A stretch of 14,674 nt of DNA from Methylobacterium sp. (GTDB lineage Bacteria; Pseudomonadota; Alphaproteobacteria; Rhizobiales; Beijerinckiaceae), in NCBI GenBank assembly GCA_020252865.1, contig JADCCH010000391.1, forward strand, positions 1 to 14,674, read 5' to 3'. The notes below the pieces were generated by a model, which made no database searches, was not told the DNA's origin, and was given only the letters and a program-made list of their open reading frames with translations. The translations under genes and the position numbers were made by a program. Positions 1-9,716 of this stretch are shown piece after piece. How positions within the stretch are numbered: the first letter of the stretch is position 1; every line of letters begins with the position of its first letter.

Positions 1-2380
1 CCTTGAAGGTCGTGACCTTCATCGTCACCGGGGCGAGGCGCGGAAGGCGGCTCCCGAGCGCGGTGAGTTCATGGAAATGCGTGGCGAAAAGCGCGCGGCA
101 TCGGTTCTGTTCGTGCAGGTGCTCGATGGCCGCCCAGGCGATGGAAAGACCATCATAGGTGGCGGTGCCGCGCCCGATCTCATCGAGGATCACCAGCGCG
201 CGTGGGCCGGACTGGTTGAGAATCGCCGCCGTTTCGACCATCTCGACCATGAAGGTCGAGCGGCCGCGTGCGAGATCATCGGCGGCACCGACACGGGAGA
301 AAAGCCGGTCCACGAGGCCGATGCGGGCGCTTTGCGCCGGCACGAAGCTTCCCATCTGCGCAAGGATCACCATCAGCGCGTTCTGGCGCAGATAGGTCGA
401 TTTGCCGGCCATGTTCGCGCCGGTGACGAGCAGGATGCGACCGCCCTTCTCGCTGCCTGAGAGATCGCAAGGGTTCGCGATGAAGCTCTCGCCCGCCTTG
501 CGCAAGGCTGCTTCCACTACGGGATGGCGTCCGCCCGCGATCTCGAAATCAAGCCCTTCGGTGATGACGGGTCGCGCGTAATTCTCCCGATCCGCCAGTT
601 CCGCGAGGCTTGCGAGGCAATCGAGTTGCGCAAGCGCTTCCGCCACGCGGCGCAGGGGTTTCTCCTCGGCCAGAAGGGCTGCGGCGAAGGCCTCGAAATG
701 GCGCAATTCGCATTTCAGCGCCCGATCCGAGGCTTCGAGGATCTTGCGCTCCAGCCCGCCGAGTTCGGTAGTGGTGAAGCGCATCGTGCCGGCCATGGTC
801 TGGCGGTGCACGAACTGGCCCTGATGCGGTGGCTGGAGCAGTCTTTCGCCCACCACCTGTGGCACTTCGATGAAGTAGCCAAGCTGGTTGTTGTGCTTGA
901 TGCGGAGCGTGCGGGCATCAATTTCTTCGCGGTAGCGTGTTTCCAGCCCGGCAATCACGACACGGCTGTCGGTTTTCAGCGCGAGGCATTCATCGAGTTC
1001 GGGGTCAAAGCCGGCGCGAATGAAGCCGCCATCGCGCCGCACGAGCGGCAAATCCTCCGCAAGCCCGGCCACCACGCGACGACCGAGCGCGCCGGGTGCC
1101 CGCGCGAGCGCTTCGCGTGCATCGGCGATGAGCGCCGGCACCTCGGCGGGAAGCGCGCTCGCCAGTTCCTCTGCCGCGAGAATGGCGCGGGCAATCGCCA
1201 GGAGATCGCGCGGTCCGGCGCGATCGAGCGCGAGGCGCGTCAGCGAGCGCAGGAGGTCCGGTGCCCCGCCGAGCGAAGCCCGCAAGGCGCGTCGCCGATC
1301 GGAATTTTCGATCAGGAAACCGATGGCTTCCTGCCGCGCCTCGATCACCGCGCGAGAGAGGATCGGCGCCCCGAGCCATTGCGCGAGGAGCCGCCCGCCA
1401 GCCGCCGTCACCGTCCGGTCGATGGTCGCAAGCAGGCTGCCCGCGCGCCCGCCGGCGAGCGTGCGGGTGAGTTCAAGGTTGAGCCGCGTGGCGGCATCAA
1501 TCGCCATGGTCTCGACGGAGGCGCGCCGGCGCGGGGCCATCAGCGGCGCGCGCTGGCCGAGCTGCGTGCGGTCCAGATAGGCGATCAGCGCCCCGAGCGC
1601 CGCAACTTCCGGCCGGGAGAATCCGCCGAAGGCATCGAGCGTGGCCACACCGAAGTAATCGAGCAATCGCCGCTCGGCCGAAGCCGGGTCGAACCCGTCG
1701 CGCGCCTGCCGGGTGATGGCGAAACCGGGATTATGCCAGAGAGCACCGAGGTTTTTCTCTTCCAGCAGCGCATCGGGCACGAGCATCTCGCGCGGGTCGA
1801 GCCGGGCGATTTCGCCGGCAAGATCGGCTTCACCCACGCGACCCGCCACGATTTCGCCGGTGGAGAGATCAACCGCGGCCAGCGCGTAATCCCATTGCTC
1901 GTCACCGGCTTTCTGGCGGGCGATGGCGGTGAGCAGGCTCGCGCGGCGCGCATCGAGCAAGCCATCCTCGGTGATGGTGCCGGGCGTGACGATGCGCACG
2001 ACATCGCGGCGCACCACCGCCTTGGAGCCGCGCTTCCTCGCTTCCGCCGGGTCTTCCAGCTGCTCGCAGATCGCCACGCGATGGCCCGCGGCGATGAGCC
2101 GGTGGAGATATTCATCGGACCGCGTGACGGGCACGCCGCACATCGGGATATCCTCGCCGGCATGCTTGCCGCGTTTGGTGAGCACGATCCCGAGCGTGCG
2201 CGATGCGATTTCCGCATCGCGGAAGAACAGCTCGTAGAAATCCCCCATGCGGTAGAAGAGCAGGCAATCCGGGTTTGCGGCCTTGATCTCGATGTATTGC
2301 GCCATCGAAGGGGTCGCGTTCGGGTCGCGCGGCGGTGCCTCGTAGGGCTCCTGCGGAGGATCGAAAGCGGGGTCGCGCAT
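1..2380 (-). CDS. mutS: DNA mismatch repair ATPase MutS (3' end outside window)
   Basis: MutS recognises base mismatches and small loops and recruits MutL to start strand-directed repair. Reading the minus strand from ATG at 2380 gives about 793 residues before the window ends; family members usually have about 880-920, so roughly the last 100 are missing. The mismatch-wedge motif GDFYELFF is at residues 46-53 (Phe48, Glu50). The ATPase domain has Walker [10 protein letters not shown] (Lys660), the ABC signature [14 protein letters not shown], Walker [10 protein letters not shown] (Asp733, Glu734) and the ATHFHEL switch. The start at 2380 adds a proline-rich 25-residue leader before [14 protein letters not shown] shorter start at 2305 is possible, and neither has a strong ribosome binding site. 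The gene diverges from maeB across 195 bp. No damage is seen in the visible part. Confidence 0.97.
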   Translation of the reverse strand, partial: MRDPAFDPPQEPYEAPPRDPNATPSMAQYIEIKAANPDCLLFYRMGDFYELFFRDAEIASRTLGIVLTKRGKHAGEDIPMCGVPVTRSDEYLHRLIAAGHRVAICEQLEDPAEARKRGSKAVVRRDVVRIVTPGTITEDGLLDARRASLLTAIARQKAGDEQWDYALAAVDLSTGEIVAGRVGEADLAGEIARLDPREMLVPDALLEEKNLGALWHNPGFAITRQARDGFDPASAERRLLDYFGVATLDAFGGFSRPEVAALGALIAYLDRTQLGQRAPLMAPRRRASVETMAIDAATRLNLELTRTLAGGRAGSLLATIDRTVTAAGGRLLAQWLGAPILSRAVIEARQEAIGFLIENSDRRRALRASLGGAPDLLRSLTRLALDRAGPRDLLAIARAILAAEELASALPAEVPALIADAREALARAPGALGRRVVAGLAEDLPLVRRDGGFIRAGFDPELDECLALKTDSRVVIAGLETRYREEIDARTLRIKHNNQLGYFIEVPQVVGERLLQPPHQGQFVHRQTMAGTMRFTTTELGGLERKILEASDRALKCELRHFEAFAAALLAEEKPLRRVAEALAQLDCLASLAELADRENYARPVITEGLDFEIAGGRHPVVEAALRKAGESFIANPCDLSGSEKGGRILLVTGANMAGKSTYLRQNALMVILAQMGSFVPAQSARIGLVDRLFSRVGAADDLARGRSTFMVEMVETAAILNQSGPRALVILDEIGRGTATYDGLSIAWAAIEHLHEQNRCRALFATHFHELTALGSRLPRLAPVTMKVTTFK

Positions 2381-2466
2381 CGCAAACGGGCTCTTGGGAA
2401 AGGCTTCCTGACACTTTGGCCTAGCATGTCCGGGGAAATCCACGAAAGTCCGATGCGAATGTTCGA

Positions 2467-2495
2467 TTGCCCTTGGCTTGAGCCTTGGGGATAAC
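2467..2495 (+). promoter_or_regulatory. Possible sigma70-type promoter for maeB-hrpB
   Basis: A TTGCCC hexamer at 2467-2472 and a GATAAC hexamer at 2490-2495 are separated by 17 bp. Each matches the -35/-10 consensus at 4 of 6 positions. Transcription would start near 2502 and leave an untranslated leader of about 70 nt before the maeB ATG. It lies in the mutS/maeB divergent intergenic region. The call rests on hexamer match and spacing only. Confidence 0.35.
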
Positions 2496-2575
2496 CTTCG
2501 TAAGGGTGAATATCCGGCAGCGTGCCGGCCGGCTGCGAGGGACAGCCGGGCCCGAAAGACAAGCGAGAAAAGACG

Positions 2576-4861
2576 ATGCCCGGCGAATTCGACAAGCGAC
2601 CCCACACGCGCCCCACCTTCACAGACCAGGAAGCGCTGGATTTTCACGCGCGCGGCAAGCCCGGCAAGCTCGAGGTCGTGCCGACCAAGCCGATGGCGAC
2701 GCAGCGCGATCTGTCGCTCGCCTATTCGCCCGGCGTCGCGGTGCCGGTGAAGGCCATCGCCGCCGACCCCGCCACGGCCTATGATTACACCGCGCGCGGC
2801 AACATGGTCGCGGTGATCTCGAATGGCACGGCCATCCTCGGCCTCGGCAATCTCGGCGCGCTCGCTTCCAAGCCGGTGATGGAAGGCAAGAGCGTGCTCT
2901 TCAAGCGCTTCGCCGACATCGATTCGATCGATCTCGAGGTCGATACCGAGGATGCCGACGCCTTCATCAACGCCGTGCGTTACCTCGGCCCTTCCTTCGG
3001 CGGCATCAATCTCGAGGATATCAAGGCACCGGAATGCTTCATCATCGAGCAGCGCCTCAAGGAATTGATGGATATCCCCGTCTTCCATGACGACCAGCAT
3101 GGCACGGCGATCATCGCGGCAGCGGGCCTGCTGAACGCGCTGGAAATCACGGGCCGCGACATCCATTCGACGCGACTTGTGGTCAACGGCGCAGGCGCGG
3201 CGGGCATTGCCTGCGTGGAGTTGCTGAAGGCCATGGGCTTCAAGCCCGAGAACGTGATGCTCTGCGACACCAAGGGCGTGATCTACCAGGGCCGCGCCGA
3301 GGGCATGAACCAGTGGAAGAGCGCCCATGCGGTGCCCACCACGTCGCGCAGCCTTGCCGATGCGATGAAGGGTGCGGATGCCTTCTTCGGCCTTTCGCAG
3401 AAGGGGGCGCTCACGAAGGAGATGGTCGCCTCCATGGCGGACAACCCCATCATCTTCGCCATGGCGAACCCCGACCCGGAAATCCTGCCGGAAGAAGTGG
3501 CCGCCATCCGCCAGGATGCGATCATGGCGACGGGCCGTTCGGATTATCCGAACCAGGTCAACAACGTGCTGGGCTTCCCCTATCTCTTCCGTGGCGCACT
3601 CGATGTGCAGGCCAGCGCCATCAACATGGAAATGAAGATCGCCGCAGCGCAGGCCCTCGCGCAACTCGCGCGGGAGGATGTGCCGGATGAGGTGGCCGCC
3701 GCCTATGCCGGCTCCCGTCCCCGCTTCGGGCGCGATTACATCATACCCGTGCCGTTCGATCCGCGCCTCATGGCACGCATCTCGAGCGCGGTGGCCGTCG
3801 CGGCCATGGAAACCGGTGTGGCCCGCAAGCCGCTGAAGAGCCGGCAGGATTACGAGCGCGCGCTCTCTGCCCGCCGCGATCCGGTCGCCGGCGTCCTCGC
3901 GCGCGTCTTCGAGCAGGTGCGTCGCCGCCCGAAGCGCGTGGTCTTCGCGGAAGGCGAGGAGGAGGCGGTGATGCGCGCCGCCGTGAGCTTCGTGACGCAG
4001 GATCTCGGCACGGCCATCCTCGTGGGGCGCGAGGATCGCATCCAGCAGACGGCCGCGCAGAATGGCATCGACCTGAAAGACGGAATCGAGATCATCAATG
4101 CGCGGATATCCACCCGCAACGCGGCCTACACGCAGTTCCTCTACGAGAAACTGCAGCGCAACGGCTATCTGCAGCGCGATTGCCAGCGCCTGATCAACAA
4201 TGACCGCAACACCTTCGCGGCCTCCATGGTGACTCTGGGCGATGCCGATGCGATGGTGACGGGCGTGACGCGCAACTACTCCGCCGCGCTTTCGGAAATC
4301 CGCCGCGTCATTGCCGACAAGCCCGGCCATCGCGCCATTGGCGTGAGCCTGGTGCTCGCGCGCGGGCGCACCGTGATGGTCGCGGATACGGCGATCCACG
4401 AAATGCCCACGGCCGAGGAACTCGCGGATATCGCGGTGGAAGCCGCTGGCGCGGCCCGCCGGCTGGGCTACACGCCGCGCGTGGCCCTTCTCGCCTTCTC
4501 GACCTTCGGCAATCCGGAATCCGAGCGCTCCGAGCGTGTGCGCGAGGCAGTGGAGATCCTCAATCGCCGCCGCGTCGATTTCGAATATGACGGCGAGATG
4601 GGGGCCGACGTGGCCCTGAACCCGGAAGTCATGGCGGCCTATCCGTTCTGCCGGCTCTCGGGCCCGGCAAACGTGTTGGTCATGCCGGCCTTCCACTCCG
4701 CAGCGATCGCCACGAAGATGCTGCAGGAACTCGGCGGCTCCACCGTGATCGGGCCGCTCATCATCGGGCTGGACCGAGCGGTGCAGATCGCGCCGATCAA
4801 TGTGCGCGACAGCGACCTTGTGAACATGGCGACGCTCGCGGCCTTCGGCATCGGCGGCTGA
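2576..4861 (+). CDS. maeB: NADP-dependent malic enzyme, MaeB type with phosphotransacetylase-like C-terminal domain
   Basis: Malic enzyme decarboxylates L-malate to pyruvate with reduction of NAD(P)+, linking the TCA cycle to pyruvate and supplying NADPH. The 761-residue cytoplasmic protein has an N-terminal malic domain (about 15-150) with a candidate catalytic Tyr50 in AYSPGV and a candidate Lys99 in ASKPVMEGK. The metal/substrate segment [10 protein letters not shown] is at 169-178, and the dinucleotide-binding GAGAAG motif at 205-210. From about residue 435 to the end is a phosphate acetyl/butyryltransferase-like domain ([14 protein letters not shown] onward). In this family the domain is generally regulatory (acetyl-CoA sensing) rather than catalytic. 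The length is normal for the hybrid class. I chose ATG 2576 because conserved sequence begins there and a purine-rich GAGAAAAGA stretch precedes it; an in-frame ATG at 2522 exists but would add an unconserved leader. Cofactor preference (NADP or NAD) cannot be settled by eye. Confidence 0.96.
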   Translation: MPGEFDKRPHTRPTFTDQEALDFHARGKPGKLEVVPTKPMATQRDLSLAYSPGVAVPVKAIAADPATAYDYTARGNMVAVISNGTAILGLGNLGALASKPVMEGKSVLFKRFADIDSIDLEVDTEDADAFINAVRYLGPSFGGINLEDIKAPECFIIEQRLKELMDIPVFHDDQHGTAIIAAAGLLNALEITGRDIHSTRLVVNGAGAAGIACVELLKAMGFKPENVMLCDTKGVIYQGRAEGMNQWKSAHAVPTTSRSLADAMKGADAFFGLSQKGALTKEMVASMADNPIIFAMANPDPEILPEEVAAIRQDAIMATGRSDYPNQVNNVLGFPYLFRGALDVQASAINMEMKIAAAQALAQLAREDVPDEVAAAYAGSRPRFGRDYIIPVPFDPRLMARISSAVAVAAMETGVARKPLKSRQDYERALSARRDPVAGVLARVFEQVRRRPKRVVFAEGEEEAVMRAAVSFVTQDLGTAILVGREDRIQQTAAQNGIDLKDGIEIINARISTRNAAYTQFLYEKLQRNGYLQRDCQRLINNDRNTFAASMVTLGDADAMVTGVTRNYSAALSEIRRVIADKPGHRAIGVSLVLARGRTVMVADTAIHEMPTAEELADIAVEAAGAARRLGYTPRVALLAFSTFGNPESERSERVREAVEILNRRRVDFEYDGEMGADVALNPEVMAAYPFCRLSGPANVLVMPAFHSAAIATKMLQELGGSTVIGPLIIGLDRAVQIAPINVRDSDLVNMATLAAFGIGG

Positions 4862-7335
4862 TGCGCCCGCGCTTCGAAGCGCTGCCCATCGAGGAGGCGC
4901 TGCCGGGCCTGCGGCAGGCGCTTCTGAACGGCAATCGCGCGCTGCTCGTCGCCCCGCCCGGAGCGGGCAAGACGACGCGCGTGCCGCTCGACCTTCTCGA
5001 AGCGCCCTGGCGCGGGGATGGCACGATCCTCGTGCTTGAACCGCGCCGCATCGCGGCGCGGGGGGCGGCCAGCCGCATGGCGAGCCTGCTTGGCGAAAAT
5101 CTCGGCGAAACCGTAGGCCTGCGCACCCGTTTCGAGAGCAAATCCAGCGCGAAAACCCGCATTCTCGTCGTCACCGAGGGTGTTTTCGCCCGCATGGCGG
5201 TGGATGATCCGGATTTGCCGGGCCTCGCCGCCGTGCTCTTCGACGAGTTTCATGAGCGCTCGCTCGATGCCGATTTCGGCCTCGCTCTGGCGCTCGAATC
5301 GCAAGGCGCGCTGCGGCCTGATCTCCGGCTCCTCGTGATGTCCGCGACACTGGATGACCAGCGCCTCTCGGCCCTGCTGGGCGATGCGCCGGTCATTCGC
5401 TCCGAGGGTCGCACCTACCCGGTTCAGACGCGCTACACGGGACGCGACGCGGCGAAGCGCATCGAGGAGCAGGTGGCAGGCGCGATCCTCGCGGCCTTGC
5501 GCGGCGAGCGCGGCTCCATTCTCGCCTTCTTGCCCGGGCAGGGCGAGATCGAGCGCGTCGCGCGCCTGCTGGAAGAGGCGAAACTTCCGGCCGATACCGA
5601 TCTCTGCCCGCTCTTTGGCGCGCTGGATTTCGCAAGACAGGATGCCGCGATCTGCCCCGCGCCGGCCGCGCGTCGCAAGATCGTGCTGGCAACGAGCATT
5701 GCGGAGACATCGCTCACCATCGAAGGCGTGCGGATCGTCGTCGATTCCGGCCTTGCCCGCGTACCGCGCCATGAGCCCGATCTCGGCCTTTCGCGGCTTG
5801 AAACCGTGCGTGTCTCGCGTGCTTCCGCCGATCAAAGGCGGGGCCGCGCGGGGCGCACCGAGCCAGGGCTGGCGATCCGGCTCTGGGATGAGGCGCAGGA
5901 TCAGGGCCTGCCGCCTTTCAACCGGCCGGAAATCCTTGAAGCCGATCTCTCACGTTTCCGGCTCGATTGCGCGGGTGCGGGGATCACCGACCCCGCAAGC
6001 CTGACGCTGCTCGATCCACCGCCGAAAACGGCGTTGCGGGAGGCGACAAAACTCCTCACGGAACTCGGCGCGCTGGATGAGGCCGGCCGCCTCACTTTGC
6101 GCGGCCGGCATTTGCGCGAATTGCCGCTGGAGCCGCGGCTTTCCGCCCTCGTTCTCGAAAGCGCACGGCGCGGGCAAGCGGAGGATGGCGCGCTCCTTGC
6201 CGCGCTCATTTCCGAACGCGGCCTTGGCGGCAATGTCAGCGATGCCGCGAGCCGGCTCGAACGATTCCGCTCCGAACGCAGCCCAAAGGCACAGGCCGCG
6301 CGCAGCCTTGCGCTCCGCTGGGCCGAACGGGCCAGAAAGCTGGAACCCGCGCGCGGGGCAGATGCCGTGCTTTCCGCCGGGGCGCTGCTGGCGCTCGCCT
6401 TCCCCGATCGCGTAGGCAAGGCGCGTGGCAATGGCGCGGTCTCGCTTTCGAATGGCCGGCAGGCGCAGCTCGACGCCACGGATCCGCTGGCAAAGGCCGG
6501 CTATCTCGTCGCGGCCGATCTCACCGGCACGGCGGCGCGGGCGCGGATCACGCTCGGTGCGGAGCTGTCCCGCGCGGAGATCGAAACTGTTCTGGGACAC
6601 CTGATCTCCATGCAGGACGTGACGCGCTTCGAACCGGGCGCGGGTGCCTTGCGCCGGCGACGAGAAACACGGCTCGATGCCCTGTTGCTCGATTCCGCGA
6701 CACTTCCCGTGGAGGGGACGCCAGAGAATGCGAGGGTGCTCGCCGAAGCTGCGGCCCAAGCGGGAATCGATCGCCTCGGCTGGAGCAGGCCGCAGAACCA
6801 GTTGCGCGCCCGCCTGGGCTTCCTGCGGCAGGCGGGGCAGACGGATTGGCCGGATCTCTCGGATGCGGCTTTGGCCGAAACTGTCGGCGAATGGCTCGCC
6901 CCCTTCCTTCTCGGCAAGACGGCACTCAACCAGATCGATGCCGGGACACTCGGTGCGGCTCTCGATGCGCTGATCCCATGGTCGGCGCGCCAGAGGCTGG
7001 AGGCCGATGCGCCGACCCATTTCACCGCTCCAACCGGGAACAGCCACGCGATCACCTATGACGGCGATAACGCGCCGATGCTTCCCATCCGTGTGCAGGA
7101 ACTCTTCGGCCTGAAGCATCATCCGACCATCGCGGGCGGCCGCCTGCCGCTGACGCTGGAACTGCTCTCGCCAGCGCATCGGCCGATCCAGATCACAAAG
7201 GATTTGCCGCGCTTCTGGGCGGGTTCATGGGCGGATGTGCGTAACGACATGCGCGGCCGCCACCCGAGGCATGTCTGGCCGGATGACCCCGCCAATGCCA
7301 CGCATACCGCGCGGGCGAAGCCTCGCGGCACCTAA
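4861..7335 (+). CDS. hrpB: ATP-dependent helicase HrpB
   Basis: HrpB is a DEAH-related superfamily 2 RNA helicase found across proteobacteria; its physiological substrate is poorly defined. The 824 residues match the usual length. Visible motifs in order are Walker [10 protein letters not shown] (Lys37), the HrpB-type DEFH box (128-131, where most DEAH helicases have DEAH), SAT (161-163), the [17 protein letters not shown] segment of the second RecA lobe, and motif [10 protein letters not shown] (325-332). After these come the helicase-associated region and the family C-terminal domain, ending with LPRFWAGSW and [15 protein letters not shown]. The ATG shares its A with the maeB TGA (TGATG), and no clear ribosome binding site is visible, so translation is probably coupled to maeB. 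The last codons (RAKPRGT-stop) form the first copy of the 32-bp repeat described at 7311-7395. Confidence 0.96.
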   Translation: MRPRFEALPIEEALPGLRQALLNGNRALLVAPPGAGKTTRVPLDLLEAPWRGDGTILVLEPRRIAARGAASRMASLLGENLGETVGLRTRFESKSSAKTRILVVTEGVFARMAVDDPDLPGLAAVLFDEFHERSLDADFGLALALESQGALRPDLRLLVMSATLDDQRLSALLGDAPVIRSEGRTYPVQTRYTGRDAAKRIEEQVAGAILAALRGERGSILAFLPGQGEIERVARLLEEAKLPADTDLCPLFGALDFARQDAAICPAPAARRKIVLATSIAETSLTIEGVRIVVDSGLARVPRHEPDLGLSRLETVRVSRASADQRRGRAGRTEPGLAIRLWDEAQDQGLPPFNRPEILEADLSRFRLDCAGAGITDPASLTLLDPPPKTALREATKLLTELGALDEAGRLTLRGRHLRELPLEPRLSALVLESARRGQAEDGALLAALISERGLGGNVSDAASRLERFRSERSPKAQAARSLALRWAERARKLEPARGADAVLSAGALLALAFPDRVGKARGNGAVSLSNGRQAQLDATDPLAKAGYLVAADLTGTAARARITLGAELSRAEIETVLGHLISMQDVTRFEPGAGALRRRRETRLDALLLDSATLPVEGTPENARVLAEAAAQAGIDRLGWSRPQNQLRARLGFLRQAGQTDWPDLSDAALAETVGEWLAPFLLGKTALNQIDAGTLGAALDALIPWSARQRLEADAPTHFTAPTGNSHAITYDGDNAPMLPIRVQELFGLKHHPTIAGGRLPLTLELLSPAHRPIQITKDLPRFWAGSWADVRNDMRGRHPRHVWPDDPANATHTARAKPRGT

Positions 7336-7360
7336 AAAACCTGCGGGCGAAGCCTCGCGG
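7334..7360 (-). terminator. Second tandem intrinsic terminator, distal copy
   Basis: This is the same bulged 8-pair GC hairpin as the proximal copy, 32 bp further on, followed by a run of six U (7339-7334). It begins just outside the hrpB coding end; its U-run overlaps the hrpB TAA. It would catch minus-strand read-through before it runs antisense into hrpB. Confidence 0.6.
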
Positions 7361-7366
7361 CACCTG

Positions 7367-7392
7367 AAAAACCTGCGGGCGAAGCCTCGCGG
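7367..7392 (-). terminator. Intrinsic terminator of the marR-nlpC-DUF1194 cluster, proximal copy
   Basis: Read on the minus strand, just after the DUF1194 stop at 7395, the RNA can fold as CC-GCG-(A)-GGC, loop UUC, GCC-CGC-(A)-GG. This gives 8 GC pairs with one bulged A on each side, followed at once by UUUUU (7371-7367). The plus strand has no T-run at this place, so the signal serves minus-strand transcripts. Confidence 0.65.
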
Positions 7393-7394
7393 CA

Positions 7395-8237
7395 CTAGTT
7401 CCGTTCCCATTGCTGGCGCCACTGGCGCTCGCCCATGGTGCAATCGGTTTCGCCGCGCGCAGGCGTGGCGGTGATGTCGCTTTGCGAGGGGCTTGCGAGT
7501 TCACGCAGGATCTTCTGCTTGATGGCCGGGGCGAACTGGTCTTTCCTCGTGATCGTGAGCATGAAAGAGCCGGGACCGCCGATGACGCAATCGCGGTAGT
7601 AATCATCAAGATTGTCCACGTCATAGGGCGAGGACCAGCCGCGTTTGATGATGATGGGCAGTCCATTGATCACCACGCCCGCCTCCACAGCAGCATCGCG
7701 GGCGCGGGTCACGAGGCCGCCTTCGTTGTTCGGCCCATCCCCCGAAATGTCGATGACACGACGGATGGGTCGCACCTGCGCCTGCTTGAGGCGATCGATG
7801 CTGAATTCAATCGCGGTGGTCACCGAGGTGCGACGCGCGCGGCGAATCGGCGCCTCGCGCAGCTTCTGCACAAAGGCCTCGGCGCTGGCCTGATCCTCGA
7901 TGATCGACCAGTCGGCGATCACATGACGGGTATTGACCCCGGCCCATTCGATATAGGTGACGGCCACCTTTCCCACCATGCCCTTGCGGATCGCATCGAG
8001 CACCAGTGGCGAAGTCAGCGCCTCGATATAGCCGGTGCGCTGCAGGTTGAGTTCGTCGATATCCATCGAGAAGGAGATATCGACCGCAAGCACCAGCGCG
8101 ACATCCACATCCGGCCCGGTATTGGGGAAGAGATCTGAATCTTGCGCGTTGGCGGGAGCATATCCGGCAAAGGCCAGAAACGCGGCGGCACAAGCAGACC
8201 GGGCACAGCGCCCGAAGTCGGACAGCCAGCGGGACAT
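7395..8237 (-). CDS. DUF1194 domain protein with a von Willebrand factor A-like fold, exported
   Basis: The 280-residue protein matches the DUF1194 family, a VWA-like group typical of alphaproteobacteria with no defined biochemical role. An N-terminal signal peptide (about residues 1-31, hydrophobic core AAAFLAFAGY, likely cleavage after APANA) sends it to the periplasm. The metal-ion-dependent adhesion site is visible as DISFS (Asp53, Ser55, Ser57), with supporting RRTSVTTAI and DISGDGPNNEG segments, so divalent-metal-dependent ligand binding is likely. ATG 8237 is chosen because AGGGAGG lies about 6 nt upstream; an adjacent TTG at 8240 would be too close. It is the last gene of the minus-strand cluster, 64 bp after nlpC, and its stop touches the terminator repeat. 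A function tied to the neighbouring peptidase is only suggested by position. Confidence 0.88.
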   Translation of the reverse strand: MSRWLSDFGRCARSACAAAFLAFAGYAPANAQDSDLFPNTGPDVDVALVLAVDISFSMDIDELNLQRTGYIEALTSPLVLDAIRKGMVGKVAVTYIEWAGVNTRHVIADWSIIEDQASAEAFVQKLREAPIRRARRTSVTTAIEFSIDRLKQAQVRPIRRVIDISGDGPNNEGGLVTRARDAAVEAGVVINGLPIIIKRGWSSPYDVDNLDDYYRDCVIGGPGSFMLTITRKDQFAPAIKQKILRELASPSQSDITATPARGETDCTMGERQWRQQWERN

Positions 8238-8301
8238 CAAGCCCCTCCCTGATTTCGAGGAAGTGTCGCATGATTCCCATCGAGGTAAAGGCCAGGGATG
8301 A

Positions 8302-9192
8302 TCACATCACCGGGAGCGGCGTTCGGCTCGCCGGCAACAGCCGCACCGAGCGAAGGCCAGGCCCCAGCTGCTCGATGCGCCGCAAGGCAGGGATGATCGG
8401 CTCGGAAATGACCATCATCGAGAACGATGTGGCATGGATCATCTGCCCGTCCCCCTGGCTCAGCGCGACATGTCCAGGCCAGAACAACAGCGCGCCACGC
8501 GGCAGCGTTGCGGGGTCTGCGGGCATGGTGAGCTGCGAGCCGAGTTCGCGCTCCTGCATGTCACTGTCACGCGGGGCAAAAATTCCGCAGGCGGAACAAA
8601 CGGTTTGAACGAGGCCGGAACAATCGAGGCCGAGGCTCGATTTTCCGCCCCAGAGATAGGGCACGCCCAGAAATCGCCCCGCTTCCGAAACCGGATCATC
8701 CGGGCGTTCGGCCAGCGGGCGCAGGTGCTTCGCATAGACATGCCCGAGCGGTGTGCGCAGGAAGCCGGCTTCCTGCTCCAGCACGGCGATCTCCGCGCCA
8801 TAGGGCAGGAACCCCAGGGGCGTCGCCTTCATGCTGGCGGCGGGGTAGAGAAAAGCACGCAGATCGGCCACGTGATGGGTCGCGGTCGGCAGGAGCGGGC
8901 CCAGGGCTTCTTCGGGACAATAGCCCACATAGCCGTCACGCCGCGCCTGCCCCCAGGCAAAACCGGCAGCGCGGTCATAGACCTCGAAGATCTCTCCCGC
9001 GATCAGTTCCGTCTCGAAACCGAGGCTCGCATTCGGCGCCTTGCGGAGCGGCGCGCTGGAGGCGCGGATCTGCATGGGCTGCGGATCAGCATATCGCGGC
9101 GCGAAAACGATGTCGCGCAAGGCATTTGCGGCGAGATCTTCGCGGAAGGCATGGCGACGGGGATCAAGGCTGGCGGAAATGTGGCTCGACAT
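8302..9192 (-). CDS. NlpC/P60 family peptidase (C40) with N-terminal SH3-like domains
   Basis: NlpC/P60 enzymes cut gamma-D-glutamyl-diaminopimelate bonds, or related bonds, in peptidoglycan peptides. The 296-residue protein carries two SH3-like segments (about 35-90 and 100-150) and then the catalytic domain (about 160-290). The triad is Cys191 in GLDCSGLVQ, His241 in PGHVALS and His253 in MIHAT. It has no signal peptide or membrane segment, so it is probably cytoplasmic and acts on imported or recycled muropeptides rather than on the sacculus. The start ATG 9192 gives MSSHISASLDPRRHAF; the frame stays open upstream but there overlaps marR and reads as noise. The gap to marR is 31 bp, consistent with one transcript. 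The exact bond cut is not readable from sequence. Confidence 0.9.
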   Translation of the reverse strand: MSSHISASLDPRRHAFREDLAANALRDIVFAPRYADPQPMQIRASSAPLRKAPNASLGFETELIAGEIFEVYDRAAGFAWGQARRDGYVGYCPEEALGPLLPTATHHVADLRAFLYPAASMKATPLGFLPYGAEIAVLEQEAGFLRTPLGHVYAKHLRPLAERPDDPVSEAGRFLGVPYLWGGKSSLGLDCSGLVQTVCSACGIFAPRDSDMQERELGSQLTMPADPATLPRGALLFWPGHVALSQGDGQMIHATSFSMMVISEPIIPALRRIEQLGPGLRSVRLLPASRTPLPVM

Positions 9193-9223
9193 GGCATACC
9201 CGGCGAAGCGGCAGGAGGCCAGC

Positions 9224-9589
9224 TTAGCGCAACGGGTTGTCCTGGGCCAGTTGGTCGGCACGCACCAGGATGAGATCGGACATCCTCTCGAGAAAGAGAG
9301 AGCCACGCACCGTGCGCTGGATGATAACGCTGCGCCGGTCTGCCGGATCGCGGCGGCGGGAAACCAGATCGAGATCGCCCATCGCGTCGAGCGCACGCGT
9401 GATGACAGGCTTGGTGACACCCAGCTTCTGGGCGAGGCCTCGCACCGTGTGCGGCGGCGGCTCCAGGTAGATGGTCAGCAGCACGACCATCTGACGAGCG
9501 GTCAGATCCATTTCCGCGCCGCGGACGAGATCCAAACCAACATCATGCCAAAGCTTCAGCGCCTGTGTGGGGCGGAGCTTCATGCTCAT
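9224..9589 (-). CDS. MarR-family winged-helix transcriptional regulator
   Basis: This 121-residue protein fits the MarR family, usually dimeric repressors released from DNA by small ligands. It has LTARQMVVLL (29-38), a helix-turn-helix TVRGLAQKLGVTKPVITRAL (48-67) and the classic wing RRRDPADRRS (78-87). It is slightly shorter than typical MarR proteins (about 140-150), with a short N-terminal dimerisation arm. ATG 9589 is chosen because AGGGA lies 7 nt upstream; TTG at 9622 and ATG at 9583 are alternatives. It is first in a minus-strand cluster with nlpC and DUF1194 and probably controls them or itself. An inverted repeat overlaps its predicted -35 box. Confidence 0.9.
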   Translation of the reverse strand: MSMKLRPTQALKLWHDVGLDLVRGAEMDLTARQMVVLLTIYLEPPPHTVRGLAQKLGVTKPVITRALDAMGDLDLVSRRRDPADRRSVIIQRTVRGSLFLERMSDLILVRADQLAQDNPLR

Positions 9590-9664
9590 CAAGGATTCCC
9601 TGCCATTCTGACATCGCTTCAACCGCGATCCTGCGATCGTTTCAAATCTGTATTTCTACACGAA

Positions 9665-9693
9665 TTTATGAAGCTTGCCGCGCCTTTAGGCAA
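9665..9693 (-). promoter_or_regulatory. Predicted promoter of marR overlapping a MarR-box-like inverted repeat
   Basis: On the minus strand TTGCCT (9693-9688) and CATAAA (9670-9665) are separated by exactly 17 bp, in a locally AT-rich gap of 127 bp. The inverted repeat TTGCC-N9-GGCAA (9675-9693 on the plus strand) covers the -35 box. Its half-sites equal those of the E. coli MarR box, where the spacer is 2 bp rather than 9. Autoregulation is an inference. Confidence 0.42.
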
Positions 9694-9716
9694 CTTTTAG
9701 TGGTTTCTGTTGTTGC

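Larger units (their letters stand above)
7311..7395. repeat. 32-bp tandem direct repeat, about 2.7 copies, spanning the hrpB stop
   Basis: Copies begin at 7311, 7343 and 7375 with an exact period of 32 bp. All share the 21-bp core starting GCGGGCGAAGCC. Copies 1 and 2 differ at one base in the linker (CTAAAAAAC versus CTGAAAAAC), and copy 3 ends at the stop codon of the convergent DUF1194 gene. Copy 1 encodes the final hrpB codons, so the array probably grew by duplication of the hrpB 3' end. On the minus strand the units after the coding sequence also form terminators. Confidence 0.9.

Noticed and set aside
524..2494. A 656-codon open frame on the plus strand
   Set aside because: It lies antisense to mutS, whose motifs are unmistakable in the opposite strand; the translation is rich in Arg/Glu/Gly with no family likeness. 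Long antisense frames are expected in GC-rich DNA.
1585..2622. A 345-codon minus-strand frame overlapping the mutS start
   Set aside because: It is out of frame with mutS, Arg/Ser/Pro-rich and without recognisable motifs.
4639..7179. Long minus-strand frames (398 and 409 codons) opposite maeB/hrpB
   Set aside because: They are antisense shadows of hrpB, which has all helicase motifs; the composition is low in hydrophobic residues and no start signal was seen.
7311..7395. CRISPR array
   Set aside because: The repeats are directly contiguous with period 32 bp and no variable spacers, and there are no cas genes.
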